DNA of 7,676 nt, from the NCBI GenBank assembly GCA_964481775.1, contig CAYZUX010000269.1, positions 1 through 7,676 on the forward strand. Reading direction: 5' to 3'. The stretch comes from OLB16 sp964481775. Its GTDB lineage: Bacteria > Hinthialibacterota > Hinthialibacteria > OLB16. Under the pieces are notes generated by a model that was not told the origin of the DNA, did no database searches, and saw nothing but the letters and a program-made list of their open reading frames with translations. This document shows, one piece after another, positions 7,364-7,676 of this stretch (the stretch's first letter is position 1; the number at the start of each line of letters is the position of its first letter). The position numbers and the translations under genes are program-made.

Positions 7364-7377
7364 GTTATGGTCATAAC
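7364..7377. repeat. 14-bp palindrome upstream of rhaT
   Basis: GTTATG and CATAAC are separated by GT, a perfect dyad with six-base arms. It overlaps the stop codon of the upstream gene and ends 24 bases before the rhaT start. The two-base spacer suits a DNA-bound dimeric regulator better than an RNA hairpin. No regulator is known, and a short dyad can occur by chance. Confidence 0.3.
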
Positions 7378-7676
7378 GACCAGTGGATATCCAGTTGATC
7401 CAGATTGTGCAGATCTTCAAACCAAACCCACCAGGCGGCATCCTTCCGGTATGTTCCCGAGGATACCATTCTCTTCTTGGAACCCTCAGGTGCCTGTGCT
7501 TTGTCACGGACCAGCAACGCCTGATCACTGGTGAAAGGACCGACACGCACGGCAAGGTTCGTGAGAGATTGATTGGATTTGAGGTGGAAGCCATTGGCTT
7601 TCTGATAAGTGTATGAAACCCGAGCATTCTGGAAACCTTTCCCGTAGGGAACCAGGGTAATGCAATTCCTCACATC
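7371..7676 (-). CDS. C-terminal fragment of an unrecognised protein, cut by window edge
   Basis: The frame is open from the right edge and ends at TGA (7373-7371), giving 102 visible residues that begin Asp-Val-Arg-Asn-Cys. A GTG at 7673 lies in frame, but nothing upstream is visible to support it as a start, and the sequence reads as the tail of a longer protein. The residues alternate hydrophobic and polar in beta-strand fashion (ARVSYTYQKANGFHL, TNLAVRVGPF) and end with an aromatic-rich stretch (AAWWVWFEDLHNL). That would suit a terminal beta-sandwich of an extracellular enzyme, but I do not recognise the family. Its close spacing to rhaT (30 bases) places it in the same transcription unit, so a role in the same glycan pathway is a fair inference only. 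Confidence 0.6.
   Translation of the reverse strand, partial: DVRNCITLVPYGKGFQNARVSYTYQKANGFHLKSNQSLTNLAVRVGPFTSDQALLVRDKAQAPEGSKKRMVSSGTYRKDAAWWVWFEDLHNLDQLDIHWSL

Noticed and set aside
1244..7370. tRNA, rRNA, CRISPR repeats or insertion-sequence ends
   Set aside because: The gaps are too short, and no cloverleaf, spaced repeat or terminal inverted repeat with target duplication was seen.
7337..7627. A 96-codon minus-strand frame whose TGA overlaps the rhaT ATG
   Set aside because: The ATGA overlap looks operon-like, but the protein looks random. The other frame through the same bases, ending at 7371, has convincing beta-strand patterning and is open to the window edge.

Overview
This 7.7-kb window reads as one block of five genes, all on the minus strand, so transcription runs from base 7676 towards base 1. 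In that order: the C-terminal end of an unrecognised protein (cut by the right edge), a RhaT-family L-rhamnose/H+ symporter, a large secreted two-domain glycosidase-like protein (GH43-type beta-propeller plus (alpha/alpha)6-type domain), a CotH-kinase-family protein flanked by two copies of a beta-sandwich domain, and a secreted six-hairpin glycosidase-like protein whose C-terminus is cut by the left edge. The first four genes are separated by 30, 61 and 12 bases and look like one transcription unit. The last is 132 bases away and may belong to the same unit or have its own promoter.

The likely theme is breakdown of a rhamnose-containing glycan. Two exported carbohydrate-active proteins would cut the polymer outside the cytoplasm, the symporter would import released L-rhamnose, and the CotH-like protein, a predicted lipoprotein with probable carbohydrate-binding modules, would act at the cell surface or in the periplasm. 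The rhamnose assignment rests only on RhaT. No canonical alpha-L-rhamnosidase, no SusC/SusD pair, no regulator and no rhamnose catabolic gene is visible here.

Signal peptides with possible lipoboxes, secreted CotH proteins carrying beta-sandwich modules of the type often attached to GH32-like enzymes, and GH43-like multidomain proteins suggest a glycan-degrading Gram-negative-type bacterium, possibly of the Planctomycetes-Verrucomicrobia-Lentisphaerae group. This is a guess from gene content; there is no rRNA or other phylogenetic marker. Non-coding sequence is short. It holds a strong stem-loop between rhaT and the glycosidase gene and two small palindromes. I saw no tRNA, rRNA, CRISPR array, insertion sequence or intrinsic terminator.
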